DNA of 64,000 nucleotides from Peptoclostridium sp. (GCF_009881055.1 NZ_WXFG01000029.1:124001-188000), one strand, 5' to 3'. Shown: positions 1 to 8,419, counted from the stretch's first letter. Numbers and translations: made by a program. Notes: generated by a model not told the origin, from the letters alone.

Positions 1-1819
1 CCACTTGGGGTGCATAACTTAAATTAGTTAGTATGATTCCCCAGGCTACATCGGTTTCAATTCCAATATCGTCGACTATAATTGCTGTTGATGAAAAATT
101 TTCATTTTCCATTAATTCAGCGTCTCTTAAAAACCTTTTAAAAAAATTAAACATCGGTCCGCCAAGTAAATGATTGTTTTTGAAATTATCTTTATGCTCA
201 AAATAACTTTTAATCCATTCCTTTTGTACCCCATGAGTTGAATAACTGTTTAAACTCTTCTTTTCTCCCATACCACTTCCCCCTTTTGGCATCATTATGG
301 ATTTATATATCAAACAACCCATATCAACTTTATGGCATTTTTGGCATTTCAAACATTTGTCATCCACCTTAACTTCATCAACCATGTTTAAATACCCTTG
401 TACACAATTTGATTCACATACTCTACATCTTATACAATAAGCTGTCTTCCTAAATACTTGCTTGAATCCCTTGACAAATTGAGGATTTTCTCTGGCCAAG
501 ATTGAATCTATCACCGCTATAATACCAAATTCATTGTCTGTCAGTATAAAATCATATTGCTTATCTCCGTATTTTATGCAATATTTAGTTTCATCAATAC
601 TAATGATACTTCCTATTGTTTTTATCCACTCTTTCCAATTTGTTTTTGGATTCGGTATTTTTATGACTATATTGTTTCCTTCGATTTTTTCGTCGTAATT
701 TAAAATGACATTGCCTAACTCAAGACCATTACGTCTCGCTTTCCATCCTCCACATGCAAGAAATTCTTCTTTATCTTTATCTGTTTCTAGAGATTTACTT
801 GAATTTGTTATTATTTTCCTGATAAATGGTTTTGTTTCAGTACTTGATGATGCATTTCTGATATACTCATTTTTCAATGTTGACATCGGGCAAACTACAC
901 AACCAACACGACTATTACCTTCTTTATATGAAGGATTAAAAATTAAATCATTTTGGTAAATATACAAAAATAATTCTGCCGTATTCCAAGTATCAATGGC
1001 ATTAAAGCTATATTGCCCATCGTGTTTTTCACTTTCACTAATCGTTTCGTATTTTGAACGTGAAATACTCTCATCTTTCCTTATACCAGTGAATGCCATT
1101 CCTTTGAAATTCGATTTATTTAATAATTTTCTCAACAAAATAATCTGTGGCGAAGTTTTATGTACGCTACAACACCATCTAAGTGTTTGAGAAGGTGGAC
1201 CAAATATATCCCATGTATCGGTGGCTTTTAAATGTGATTTTGCAGTATGAAAACTTATGTCTTGATATCCTTTAAAACGCTCAATTTCTTCTCTGACTTT
1301 ATATGTATCTTCACATTCCATATCTGTATCACCAAAAACAACAAAAAACTCATCATGCGGCAAGGCTCTTTGAACAATATCTAGCAACACAATGGAATCT
1401 TTACCACCACTAAAAGCCACATAAAAAGCATCTACTTTTGTTCTATATTCTAAAAAAGTAATGTAAACTTTTTTAATTGTATCGTTTACAAGTGAATTCA
1501 TAATTTCAGAATTTTTATCAACCATTGCTTTTAAGTCAATTGGGCGCAGCGTCAATCCTTCTTCATATACTTCAAGTTTTGGTGGATTATACAAGCTACC
1601 TCCAATAGTCTTGGCAACAATACGTCCTCTATATATATATTGACTAGATTCCGCCCACATGTAAGGAATATCGTCTTGCTTTTCATAGTTCCAACATTTA
1701 TCAAATCCCAGGATATCTAATTCTTTATAGTAGACCGGCCTTGGTTCCTTACTAAATTTTGATGCAGTCTTTGTCAGCAAGTATCCTCCAGTTGAAACAT
1801 CCCATTCATATGTATACAT
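1..1819 (-). CDS. PAPS reductase/DndC-like protein with ferredoxin-like cysteines and DUF4007-like C-terminus (3' end cut by window)
   Basis: An open frame of 606 codons runs from ATG at 1819 to the window edge without a stop. Residues 137-142 are SGGKDS, the PP-loop of the PAPS reductase/ATP pyrophosphatase superfamily. RWCC at 215-218 and a CVVC pair at 307-310 match the cysteines of DndC/CysH-type enzymes. Residues 462-502 add nine cysteines in CxxCxxC-like spacing, suggesting one or two Fe-S clusters. From about 525 on, the THGVQKEWI and LGGPMFNFF regions resemble the DUF4007 domain. Such proteins occur in DNA phosphorothioation (Dnd/Ssp) and some BREX-type loci, so a role in phage defence by DNA or nucleotide modification is inferred, not shown. 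The start lies 10 bases after the stop of the upstream gene, so the two are probably co-transcribed. The DNA is much AT-richer than the core genes to the right. Confidence 0.75.
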   Translation of the reverse strand, partial: MYTYEWDVSTGGYLLTKTASKFSKEPRPVYYKELDILGFDKCWNYEKQDDIPYMWAESSQYIYRGRIVAKTIGGSLYNPPKLEVYEEGLTLRPIDLKAMVDKNSEIMNSLVNDTIKKVYITFLEYRTKVDAFYVAFSGGKDSIVLLDIVQRALPHDEFFVVFGDTDMECEDTYKVREEIERFKGYQDISFHTAKSHLKATDTWDIFGPPSQTLRWCCSVHKTSPQIILLRKLLNKSNFKGMAFTGIRKDESISRSKYETISESEKHDGQYSFNAIDTWNTAELFLYIYQNDLIFNPSYKEGNSRVGCVVCPMSTLKNEYIRNASSSTETKPFIRKIITNSSKSLETDKDKEEFLACGGWKARRNGLELGNVILNYDEKIEGNNIVIKIPNPKTNWKEWIKTIGSIISIDETKYCIKYGDKQYDFILTDNEFGIIAVIDSILARENPQFVKGFKQVFRKTAYCIRCRVCESNCVQGYLNMVDEVKVDDKCLKCQKCHKVDMGCLIYKSIMMPKGGSGMGEKKSLNSYSTHGVQKEWIKSYFEHKDNFKNNHLLGGPMFNFFKRFLRDAELMENENFSSTAIIVDDIGIETDVAWGIILTNLSYAPQV

Positions 1820-1829
1820 ATCTCACAAC

Positions 1830-4289
1830 CTATCTTTTGGAATTCTTTTGCTTTGCAGCTAAATAAAGTACTTCAATGCCTTTATATCTTTTCTGAGCAA
1901 TATATCCATTATCAAATAGGTATTGAAGTGCCTCTTCTTGATTTTTTAATGGACAACATTTGTCATATTCCGCCAATGCTTCAGTAAGTACGTCTTCTGG
2001 TGAGTTAAATCCAGCCGTTATATCTACAATTACGCTAATAGGTTTTGTAACACTGCGGGAAAATTTGATTAATTTGTAGCAGCTAAAATAGTTTTCTATA
2101 ATACTCTCTAATAAAAAACTATTCCACCTATATTCCAAAGAAGGCAATATTGAAAAACTATCAATTTTGCTTACCACACAAAACCCGTTAGTGATATATT
2201 TATTGATTACTTCTTCTATATTTTTCAAATCCTCCGTTTTAATATTAAAGTTATCTTTTTTTATGAATTCCTGTTCATTAATCCTTAGGAATGTTTTCTT
2301 GCTTTCATCAACTAAAATCGCATATTGTTTAGGCAAATCATTCTCTTCAACAAATTCGCTAAGCTCAGACAATAAAAAAGCATCTTTTTCTTTTAAAAAA
2401 TTTTGAACCGCTAAAGGTCCTGACATATCCTCTTCTTTTTTGCCTATGAAAGTGTATTTAAAACCAAAAACACCTTCGAAATAATATTTTAGAATATCAT
2501 GCAAACACACATGGTTAATGATATTATTCTTCTGTATGAAATCATCCGCCTTATCATTAAGTATGCATAATAGCTTTTTTATTGATATAAAGCCGTCTTT
2601 GATTTCATATCGGATAATATCATCAAGTAACAGTTTATCCTCTTCTGTTACTTCGAATCTGTCGATATGCCAATAAATATTTTTCTGGACGTATATTGAT
2701 CTATTATCTGAGTCTAGAATTTGCTCAATTGTTTCTTTTGAAATATGATTCAACATCTCAAAAATTTTATTTTTTTCTGTTGGTTCATTGCAGCCATATA
2801 ACACTTCTAACACTTCATTATCTAAATTCAAATCTGCTCCAGTTTCAGACATTATGGTTCCATTTCTATAAATATAACCGTCTTTTAGGTAGTATTTTAT
2901 TACATTTTCCAATATTTCACCGTTGTAAATATTGCTATCTAACAATCTTTCCTTGAATATTTCAAATACATTATCAATACAAATTAATTTTCGTCCTGCT
3001 TCGAAGGTGTCAGTAATAGTCCTCGTGATTTCATTAATTAATTCTTTGTCATTAACTATTGTATTTTGTGTCATGTATAAATCGTCTAAACATTGAATTG
3101 CAACGCTTCTTATTTTATCCTTTAAAACTTCAATATCGTCAGGCAATTTATAGTCAGGGTAAACCTTTGTAAGCTCCATCATGAATTTTTTAATATTGAT
3201 ATAACTTTCCAATTTGATGCCATTTTTGAAATAGTTATCTAAAATTGTTATAATCATATTATTTTCTTGATTTGGTTCATTCTTTGAATCGTTAAAATCC
3301 GCATTCTCATTGGATGCTATTTCAAAATCAAATCTTCTATCTTTCTCTTGTTCCTCTTTACTTTCTTCCGAACACATTCCATTATATGTATTTTCATCTG
3401 TTGTCGAATAATCCACTTCTTCTTCAAACGAATATCCCTCTACAATTTTATTTTGCTTGCCATTCTTTAAGTACCTGAGGTATTTATTCATTGCAATTGA
3501 ATAATCTCTATATTTGTCTTTATATTTGTTTTTAAAAGCCCTGTCAGAAAATATTATCCCATATGCTTTATTAAACTCACCATGTGTGTGTAGATCAAAT
3601 ATATTTGTATTAAACTTGTTAGTTTTACGTGCATATAACACAATTTCATTTATGTTTTTAATATTAGATTCAATAATTGACTCACAATATCCTTGGTCTT
3701 TCATCCATGAAATGAATGCCTCTTTATTTGAAATATAACAATGCTGCATCTCATTTCCTAATTCAGTTTGTCCTATATGTAATTCATTGAGGTTGAATTC
3801 TTTTTTGTCCGCACACTCGCTCTGTATTTCATTGCAATAAGTATTTTTATTGCTTTGTTTACAATATTTTGTACATTCAAATAAAAGGGTCCCCTCTCGT
3901 CTGGTTTTATATATGTTGATGTATTCTTTATTCAAGCAATATACATCTTCATCACTTTTCAAGTCAAAGCCATTATCCTTTTGTTCTTTTAGTAATCCAA
4001 AGCTATAGTGAAATAATTCTCTGAGTTTTCTAACCATATTACTTCCGGGACTATATCTAATCTGCAATATATTTCTCTTGCCTTGAGCATTTTGATTTAT
4101 CAGTAAAGCATCATATATAGAGTCCTCTATTGTGATTTTTATTCTATGCGTTCGACCTTTTTGTAATTTGACAGAAAAAAAATCCAATATTTCATCATGA
4201 TGAATTACAGGTATGCTTATTCCATAATTTAGAGTTGACCAATCTACTTCTTTTATAAAAATAGGTTTGTTCTCTAATAAATTAATCAT
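1830..4289 (-). CDS. Large protein of unknown function, probably defence-associated; tandem helical repeat units
   Basis: This 819-residue protein is not one I recognise. Three parts can be seen. Residues 1-105 form a beta-rich segment ending in the QIRYSPGSNMVRKLRELF region, which recalls N-terminal DNA-recognition domains of some restriction proteins. Residues 190-275 form a helical segment (ISWMKDQGY to YSIAMNKYLRYL), similar to a core-binding-like module seen in several defence proteins. Residues 340-819 carry a recurring [IV][IL]xxYxxxG unit near 349, 463, 558, 599, 694, 730 and 787, suggesting repeated winged-helix-like folds. Cysteines at 139, 143, 152 and 159 could bind metal. There is no visible ATPase or nuclease motif. 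AAGGGG lies 8 bases before the ATG. It heads the unit that continues into the PAPS-reductase-like gene. Confidence 0.75.
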   Translation of the reverse strand: MINLLENKPIFIKEVDWSTLNYGISIPVIHHDEILDFFSVKLQKGRTHRIKITIEDSIYDALLINQNAQGKRNILQIRYSPGSNMVRKLRELFHYSFGLLKEQKDNGFDLKSDEDVYCLNKEYINIYKTRREGTLLFECTKYCKQSNKNTYCNEIQSECADKKEFNLNELHIGQTELGNEMQHCYISNKEAFISWMKDQGYCESIIESNIKNINEIVLYARKTNKFNTNIFDLHTHGEFNKAYGIIFSDRAFKNKYKDKYRDYSIAMNKYLRYLKNGKQNKIVEGYSFEEEVDYSTTDENTYNGMCSEESKEEQEKDRRFDFEIASNENADFNDSKNEPNQENNMIITILDNYFKNGIKLESYINIKKFMMELTKVYPDYKLPDDIEVLKDKIRSVAIQCLDDLYMTQNTIVNDKELINEITRTITDTFEAGRKLICIDNVFEIFKERLLDSNIYNGEILENVIKYYLKDGYIYRNGTIMSETGADLNLDNEVLEVLYGCNEPTEKNKIFEMLNHISKETIEQILDSDNRSIYVQKNIYWHIDRFEVTEEDKLLLDDIIRYEIKDGFISIKKLLCILNDKADDFIQKNNIINHVCLHDILKYYFEGVFGFKYTFIGKKEEDMSGPLAVQNFLKEKDAFLLSELSEFVEENDLPKQYAILVDESKKTFLRINEQEFIKKDNFNIKTEDLKNIEEVINKYITNGFCVVSKIDSFSILPSLEYRWNSFLLESIIENYFSCYKLIKFSRSVTKPISVIVDITAGFNSPEDVLTEALAEYDKCCPLKNQEEALQYLFDNGYIAQKRYKGIEVLYLAAKQKNSKR

Positions 4290-4471
4290 TTATGCAACCC
4301 CTTATTCTCATTGTAATTTCAATCTATAACCACAATTTAGTATTTTCTGGTGCGTTGAATATATTTGTTTATGGTTATTCGGACCATTATTGTATTGTGC
4401 TGTTATTTATACCAATATTGTATCATAATAGGCTTATATGACAATAAATTCTCCTTAAATGAAAAAGTAAG

Positions 4472-4495
4472 TTCCGTTTGTATATCTAAACGGAA
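4472..4495. repeat. Perfect 8-bp inverted repeat with 8-base loop
   Basis: TTCCGTTT at 4472-4479 is mirrored by AAACGGAA at 4488-4495. It is not followed by a T-run on either strand, so it is not an obvious terminator. It could be an operator for the leftward island genes, whose first start codon is about 180 bases away, or a boundary element. Confidence 0.45.
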
Positions 4496-4576
4496 TTTAG
4501 TCCTGCAATTGCAATGGGTTCAAAAATACGGAAGTTGGTTTTCAATTTACGAATAATTCATCCTAGTAACATCACT

Positions 4577-4607
4577 ACAAAAAAACCGCTATAATACATT
4601 TTAGCGA
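4577..4607 (-). terminator. Rho-independent terminator of the MazG-like gene
   Basis: On the minus strand a CGCTA/TAGCG stem with further internal pairs (4587-4606) is followed by a run of about seven T. It lies about 90 bases past the stop codon of the gene at 4695-5015. Confidence 0.6.
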
Positions 4608-4694
4608 TTTTAGTGGATGCGTCTTTATGTGTTTATTTTTGATTTTTTACTCATTCCACAGTTTTATAATGTTTATTCCTATAAAATTTCACCT

Positions 4695-5015
4695 CTAATC
4701 CTCTATTACTTCCTTAAGAAGTATCCTCTCCTTGAATCCACCTCGCTGCTCCAGCTTTTCCATGCGCACCCTCTGGAACTCCTCTAGGGCTATGCCCTTA
4801 AGGTCCATTATTGCGTGCATGACTTCGCCTATGTCCGCAAGCTCCTCTACAGTTCCGCTTTCTAGATACTCTTGGACTTCCTCCATGAGCTTCTTGTTAA
4901 GGAGCTCCATGTATTCTTCATCGGAAAGTATCTCCGTCACTGCTCGTTTTCCGCTCTTTTCTATTATTTCAGGAATCCTGTCTCTTACAAGCTTGTTGTG
5001 GACTGTCTTTTTCAT
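4695..5015 (-). CDS. MazG-like nucleotide pyrophosphohydrolase (phosphoribosyl-ATP pyrophosphohydrolase-like)
   Basis: The 106-residue protein begins MKKTVHNKLVRDRIPEII, typical of the short phosphoribosyl-ATP-pyrophosphohydrolase-like branch of the MazG fold. The acidic pattern EEVQEY followed by EELADIGEV fits the ExxE...ExxD metal-binding motif of all-alpha NTP pyrophosphatases. The expected activity is hydrolysis of a nucleoside triphosphate or related nucleotide to the monophosphate and PPi; the substrate cannot be told from sequence. The start at 5015 is preferred over an upstream one at 5039 because GGGAGG sits 6 bases before it and the extra residues are not family-like. It is a single-gene unit with a terminator downstream. 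Confidence 0.8.
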   Translation of the reverse strand: MKKTVHNKLVRDRIPEIIEKSGKRAVTEILSDEEYMELLNKKLMEEVQEYLESGTVEELADIGEVMHAIMDLKGIALEEFQRVRMEKLEQRGGFKERILLKEVIED

Positions 5016-5133
5016 CCCTAGCCTCCCAGTCAAATCCAATATGTATATATATAAATAATACTGCCAAATCCAGATATTATCAATATTGTAAACCGCATAT
5101 ATTTATGTTACCCATCGCCAAGAAAGAGACAAC

Positions 5134-5167
5134 AAAAAATCCACCCAGAATATTTCCGGATGGATTC
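5134..5167 (-). terminator. Rho-independent terminator after the GGDEF gene
   Basis: On the minus strand AATCCATCC pairs with GGGTGGATT around an 11-base loop, followed by TTTTT. It sits just past the stop codon of the diguanylate cyclase. Confidence 0.75.
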
Positions 5168-5179
5168 CCATGATGCCGC

Positions 5180-6157
5180 CTATACAACTATCTTGTTTCT
5201 TCCGCCGTTCTTGGCTTCGTAGAGATTCTTGTCAGCTTCAGCTATTAGCTCTGTCTTTTCTTCTCCCTGGAACTGCTTTACTCCGCCGCTTATTGTCACC
5301 TTGAAACCTTCGCCGAAGTCATGGCTTTCAATGTTTTTCCTTATCCTTTCGGCAACGGCTGCCGCGTTTGTTTTGTCCGTGTTCGGTAGCACAACCAGGA
5401 ATTCCTCTCCTCCGTACCTTCCGGCTGAATCAAGTCCCCTTATTGTATTGGCTATGATACCGGCAACCTCGTTGATGACTTTATCACCAAAAACATGGCC
5501 TTTAGTGTCGTTAATCGCCTTGAATTTGTCTATGTCGAATATTGCTATGGAAAGCGGAGATTTGTTTATAGAAGCTTCGAGCACCCTGTTTTCAAGCTCG
5601 CCCATTATGGCTCTTCTATTCTTTATACCAGTGAGGGCATCTGTCTCGGCGCTTTTCCTTAGCTTTTCGTTCTTCTTTTTCAGGCTTATCTCTTGCTCTT
5701 TCTTCTGGGTGATGTCGAACACTATGCCCGACGCGAACAGGGGCTTACCTGCACTGTCCCTTTGAGTTACCTTGCCGCGGTCATAGAACCACTTCCAGCT
5801 GCCGTCCTTGGCCTGGATTCGGTATTCCACTTCATATACACTCTTTTTGCCTTTCATATGGAGCAGCATTGCATCCATGGCATTCTGATAGTCGTCAGGA
5901 TGAAGCTTGTCCGTGAAAAATTGGTATGTGACTTTCTGCGGAAGTTCCTCCTTTGTATAGCCAAGAGTGGTCACCTTCAGCGGATTGAACACGACCGAGT
6001 TGGTCTGTATGTTCCAGTACCAGTGTCCCAGATTCCCTGTCCATGCAAAATCGAGTCTTGTCTCGGCTTCTTTTTCTCTCAGAAGCTCCCTGTTTAGCAT
6101 TTCAAGCTCGGTTATTCTATTTACAAGCTCCTCTTTTGTCAGCTTTGAATAGTCCAT
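5180..6157 (-). CDS. PAS-GGDEF diguanylate cyclase
   Basis: A 325-residue soluble signalling protein that should make cyclic di-GMP from two GTP. A short N-terminal coiled coil (about 5-32) is followed by a PAS fold of the PAS_3 type (about 40-155, ending in the GIVFDITQKKEQE PAC segment), a helical linker, and a GGDEF domain (about 165-325). The active-site signature is GGEEF at 249-253. The product-inhibition I-site RxxD is present as RGLD at 240-243, five residues before it, so feedback inhibition is expected. No membrane segment or signal peptide is seen, so the PAS domain probably senses a cytoplasmic ligand or redox state. It starts 31 bases after a small unknown gene and is likely co-transcribed with it. 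Confidence 0.9.
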   Translation of the reverse strand: MDYSKLTKEELVNRITELEMLNRELLREKEAETRLDFAWTGNLGHWYWNIQTNSVVFNPLKVTTLGYTKEELPQKVTYQFFTDKLHPDDYQNAMDAMLLHMKGKKSVYEVEYRIQAKDGSWKWFYDRGKVTQRDSAGKPLFASGIVFDITQKKEQEISLKKKNEKLRKSAETDALTGIKNRRAIMGELENRVLEASINKSPLSIAIFDIDKFKAINDTKGHVFGDKVINEVAGIIANTIRGLDSAGRYGGEEFLVVLPNTDKTNAAAVAERIRKNIESHDFGEGFKVTISGGVKQFQGEEKTELIAEADKNLYEAKNGGRNKIVV

Positions 6158-6188
6158 GGTGCCACCTCCAAGACAGTTCGTTTAATTG

Positions 6189-6578
6189 CTATAGTTGCAG
6201 CTCCTCATCCCACTTTGCAAGGCCCGCCTTGTCCTGGCTTATGTCCTTGACCTCTATCTCCGGACTGAACTCGCCAAGCTTCTTCTTGAGCATGCTTGCC
6301 ATTTTCAGCACGTCCTTGTTTCTTGTGGTTGACGTTCCTCTTACAATCTCATTAAGCGCTGGGTCATTGACTATAACCGTTATTTCTTCTCCATTATATT
6401 CCTTAAGTTCCTTGAGCAGTGCCATCAGTGCGAAGCCTCCTACTACTGCCGGCTTTTTGTAGTCTATAAAAACTGAATCCTTACATACAAATTCTTCGTC
6501 TTTGTATATGCTGTATATAACCTCTATGTCCTCGCCCTCGTAGCCGCTCGATATTCCCGCCATGTATGCTGTTATCAT
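6189..6578 (-). CDS. Conserved-looking protein of unknown function
   Basis: A 129-residue protein I do not recognise. The start at 6578 is chosen because GGAGGG lies 5 bases upstream; an in-frame extension to 6659 has no comparable site. The alternating hydrophobic strands at the N-terminus (ITAYMAGISSGYEG, IEVIYSIY), then a helix with ALMALLKEL, a strand ITVIVNDPAL and a further helix recall an RNase H-like fold order, but no catalytic acidic set can be assigned, so this is only a hint. There is no membrane segment. It lies between the hydrogenase terminator and the diguanylate cyclase, 31 bases before the latter, so the two probably form an operon. Confidence 0.65.
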   Translation of the reverse strand: MITAYMAGISSGYEGEDIEVIYSIYKDEEFVCKDSVFIDYKKPAVVGGFALMALLKELKEYNGEEITVIVNDPALNEIVRGTSTTRNKDVLKMASMLKKKLGEFSPEIEVKDISQDKAGLAKWDEELQL

Positions 6579-6677
6579 ATTTTCCCTCCGATTAATGTAA
6601 TTTCTAATGGCCGCCTGATTAATTCCATTCAGCTTCCGCATTACTCTAGTATATGCCATATTTTCTTTTTCGTACAG

Positions 6678-6722
6678 TCAAAAAGCCACCCGGAAAATCC
6701 ATTTCCGAATGACTTTTTGACT
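6678..6722 (-). terminator. Rho-independent terminator of the hydrogenase gene
   Basis: On the minus strand an imperfect stem (AAAAAGTCATTCGGAAA with TTTTCCGGGTGGCTTTTT) closes a small loop and ends in TTTTT, 11 bases past the hydrogenase stop codon. Confidence 0.7.
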
Positions 6723-6732
6723 TTGCTTAGTA

Positions 6733-8226
6733 TTATTCAACGTGCATGTGCACACCTTCAAGCACGCCTGATTCGCTGTTTTCGCTTATGCTCTGTATTT
6801 TAGAGTTCTGGTTGAATTTTTTGAGGTTAACTCTTGCCTTGTTGAGGGCGCATATGTTGGCAGGGCCTCCTATGCAGCCTCCCTCGCACATCATGCCTTC
6901 TATGAAGTTGCCCTCTAGCTTTCCTACCTTTGCCATTGTGAGCGCCTTCTTGACCTCATTTATTCCGGCAACCTTTATAGGCTTGAACTGCACTTCAAGT
7001 CCGGCTTCCTCCACGTATTGGGCTATAGCTCCGCTTACGCCGCCGCCTGCCGCGAAGTTTCTGCCGAATACCGAGCCCTCGCTTACCTGCTCGTCCTCGC
7101 AGTCTGCCGGATCTATGCCGTAAGCGTTCAGAAGCGCGGAAAGCTCCTCGAAGGTCATGACGTAGTCTGTTATGCCTCTTAGGCTGTCCTTCTTGATTTC
7201 GTTCTTCTTTGCTATGCACGGTCCTATGAATACTACTGTTGCGTTCTCGTCCATTTTCTTTATCAGCTTAGCTGTGGCCATCATAGGGGACACTGTCGAA
7301 GATATGTTGGCCTTGAGCTCAGGAAATTCCTTCTCGATGTAGTTGACGAACGCAGGGCAGCAGGATGTGGTCATGAACTTGTCGCCCCTCCCGATTCTCT
7401 CAGCAAACTCCCTGCTTTCCACGGCTGTCACCATGTCTGCGCCGTATGAGGCCTCAAGTACGTCATGGAATCCCACCTGCCTTAGGGCGCTTTTCAGCTT
7501 GCCCATTGTGACTCCCTCTTCGACCTGGCTTCCGATTGCCGGAGCCACTACTGCGTATATGTTCTTGCCGCTTTTTTCCTCGAGTTTTTCTAGTATGGCT
7601 ATTATGCAGCTCTTGTCCGATATTGCTCCGAAGGGGCAGGCCGTTACGCACTGGCCGCAGTTGATGCACTCTTCCTCGTTGATTATGGCCTTCCTCTGCT
7701 TACTCTCTATGCTGAGCGCCGCTGTAGGGCATGACGCCTTGCAAGGTCTTAGCACCTCTGATATGGCGTTGTACGGGCATGCCGTCTTGCAGAGGCCGCA
7801 TTCCCTGCACAGGCTCTGGTTGATGTAGGCTCTTCCGTTGACCCTTACCATCGCGTTGGCCGGGCAAACGTCCATGCACTTGTGCTCTATGCAGCCCCTG
7901 CAGGCCTCTGTTACTGTGAATCTGTTTATAGGGCAGCTGTCGCACGCCGCGCTCACGATGTGGACTATCTGCTTGTAGCCCATTATGTTCTTGAGCTCGA
8001 ACTCGTCCTCGGCGGCCGAGCAGCCAAGGCCAAGCTTTATCTTCTGCTCCGCTATAGCCTTCTCCTTGTATATGCAGCATCTGTAGTGCTCTTCCTGCTT
8101 GTCTACATAATCACTCGAGAGTTTTTCTATCTCGTCCTTGCTGAGTCTCTTTTCTCTGTAGAGCTTTATTATCTCCTGGAGTATTTCGCTTTTTTCCCTC
8201 TTTGTAACCGTTCCAAACTTGAACAA
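6733..8226 (-). CDS. Group B-type monomeric [FeFe] hydrogenase
   Basis: A 497-residue cytoplasmic enzyme predicted to interconvert protons and H2 with ferredoxin-like electron transfer. The N-terminal part holds several ferredoxin cysteine clusters (CRGCIEHKCMDVCP, CRECGLCKTACP, CINCGQCVTACP). The H-cluster motifs follow: TSCCPAF (287-293), GPCIAKKNE (about 335-343) and MMCEGGCIGGP (about 445-455). Glycine in place of methionine before PC in the second motif, and the altered third motif, set it apart from the classic group A enzymes and fit group B. The frame can be read from a TTG at 8268, but GAGGTGA lies just before TTG at 8226 and the family starts near FKFGT, so 8226 is preferred. No maturase or partner subunit lies nearby; it is a single gene between terminator and promoter. 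Confidence 0.85.
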   Translation of the reverse strand: MFKFGTVTKREKSEILQEIIKLYREKRLSKDEIEKLSSDYVDKQEEHYRCCIYKEKAIAEQKIKLGLGCSAAEDEFELKNIMGYKQIVHIVSAACDSCPINRFTVTEACRGCIEHKCMDVCPANAMVRVNGRAYINQSLCRECGLCKTACPYNAISEVLRPCKASCPTAALSIESKQRKAIINEEECINCGQCVTACPFGAISDKSCIIAILEKLEEKSGKNIYAVVAPAIGSQVEEGVTMGKLKSALRQVGFHDVLEASYGADMVTAVESREFAERIGRGDKFMTTSCCPAFVNYIEKEFPELKANISSTVSPMMATAKLIKKMDENATVVFIGPCIAKKNEIKKDSLRGITDYVMTFEELSALLNAYGIDPADCEDEQVSEGSVFGRNFAAGGGVSGAIAQYVEEAGLEVQFKPIKVAGINEVKKALTMAKVGKLEGNFIEGMMCEGGCIGGPANICALNKARVNLKKFNQNSKIQSISENSESGVLEGVHMHVE

Positions 8227-8309
8227 TCCGCTCACCTCATCATGTATATTATCAATCCGACAGGTCAAATGTATTTTTGTTACGCTTTTTGTATACTGTA
8301 TATATTATT

Positions 8310-8338
8310 ATAATATACCTCGCCGAAGCTTTTGACAA
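8310..8338 (-). promoter_or_regulatory. Putative sigma-A promoter of the hydrogenase gene
   Basis: On the minus strand TTGTCA (8338-8333) and TATTAT (8315-8310) are 17 bases apart in an AT-rich stretch, about 80 bases before the TTG start of the hydrogenase. Confidence 0.4.
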
Positions 8339-8419
8339 TAGTTTTTGCAAGGTTTTCAAGGGTTATTAATTTAACATTTAGCCTGGTTTTTTTGTACTTT
8401 TATGTACTTTGAAAGGATA

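Larger units (their letters stand above)
4290..4694. other. AT-rich intergenic stretch at the island boundary
   Basis: About 400 bases without a convincing gene. The only plus-strand open frame (63 codons, from 4365) has no ribosome binding site and no recognisable protein features. The stretch holds the likely promoter region of the leftward 819-residue gene, a perfect inverted repeat at 4472-4495 and a terminator for the leftward gene to its right at 4577-4607. No tRNA, integrase or clear attachment repeat is visible. Confidence 0.6.

Noticed and set aside
4365..4556. 63-codon plus-strand open frame in the island boundary
   Set aside because: No ribosome binding site, cysteine/tyrosine-rich low-complexity content, and it spans the inverted repeat; looks like chance.
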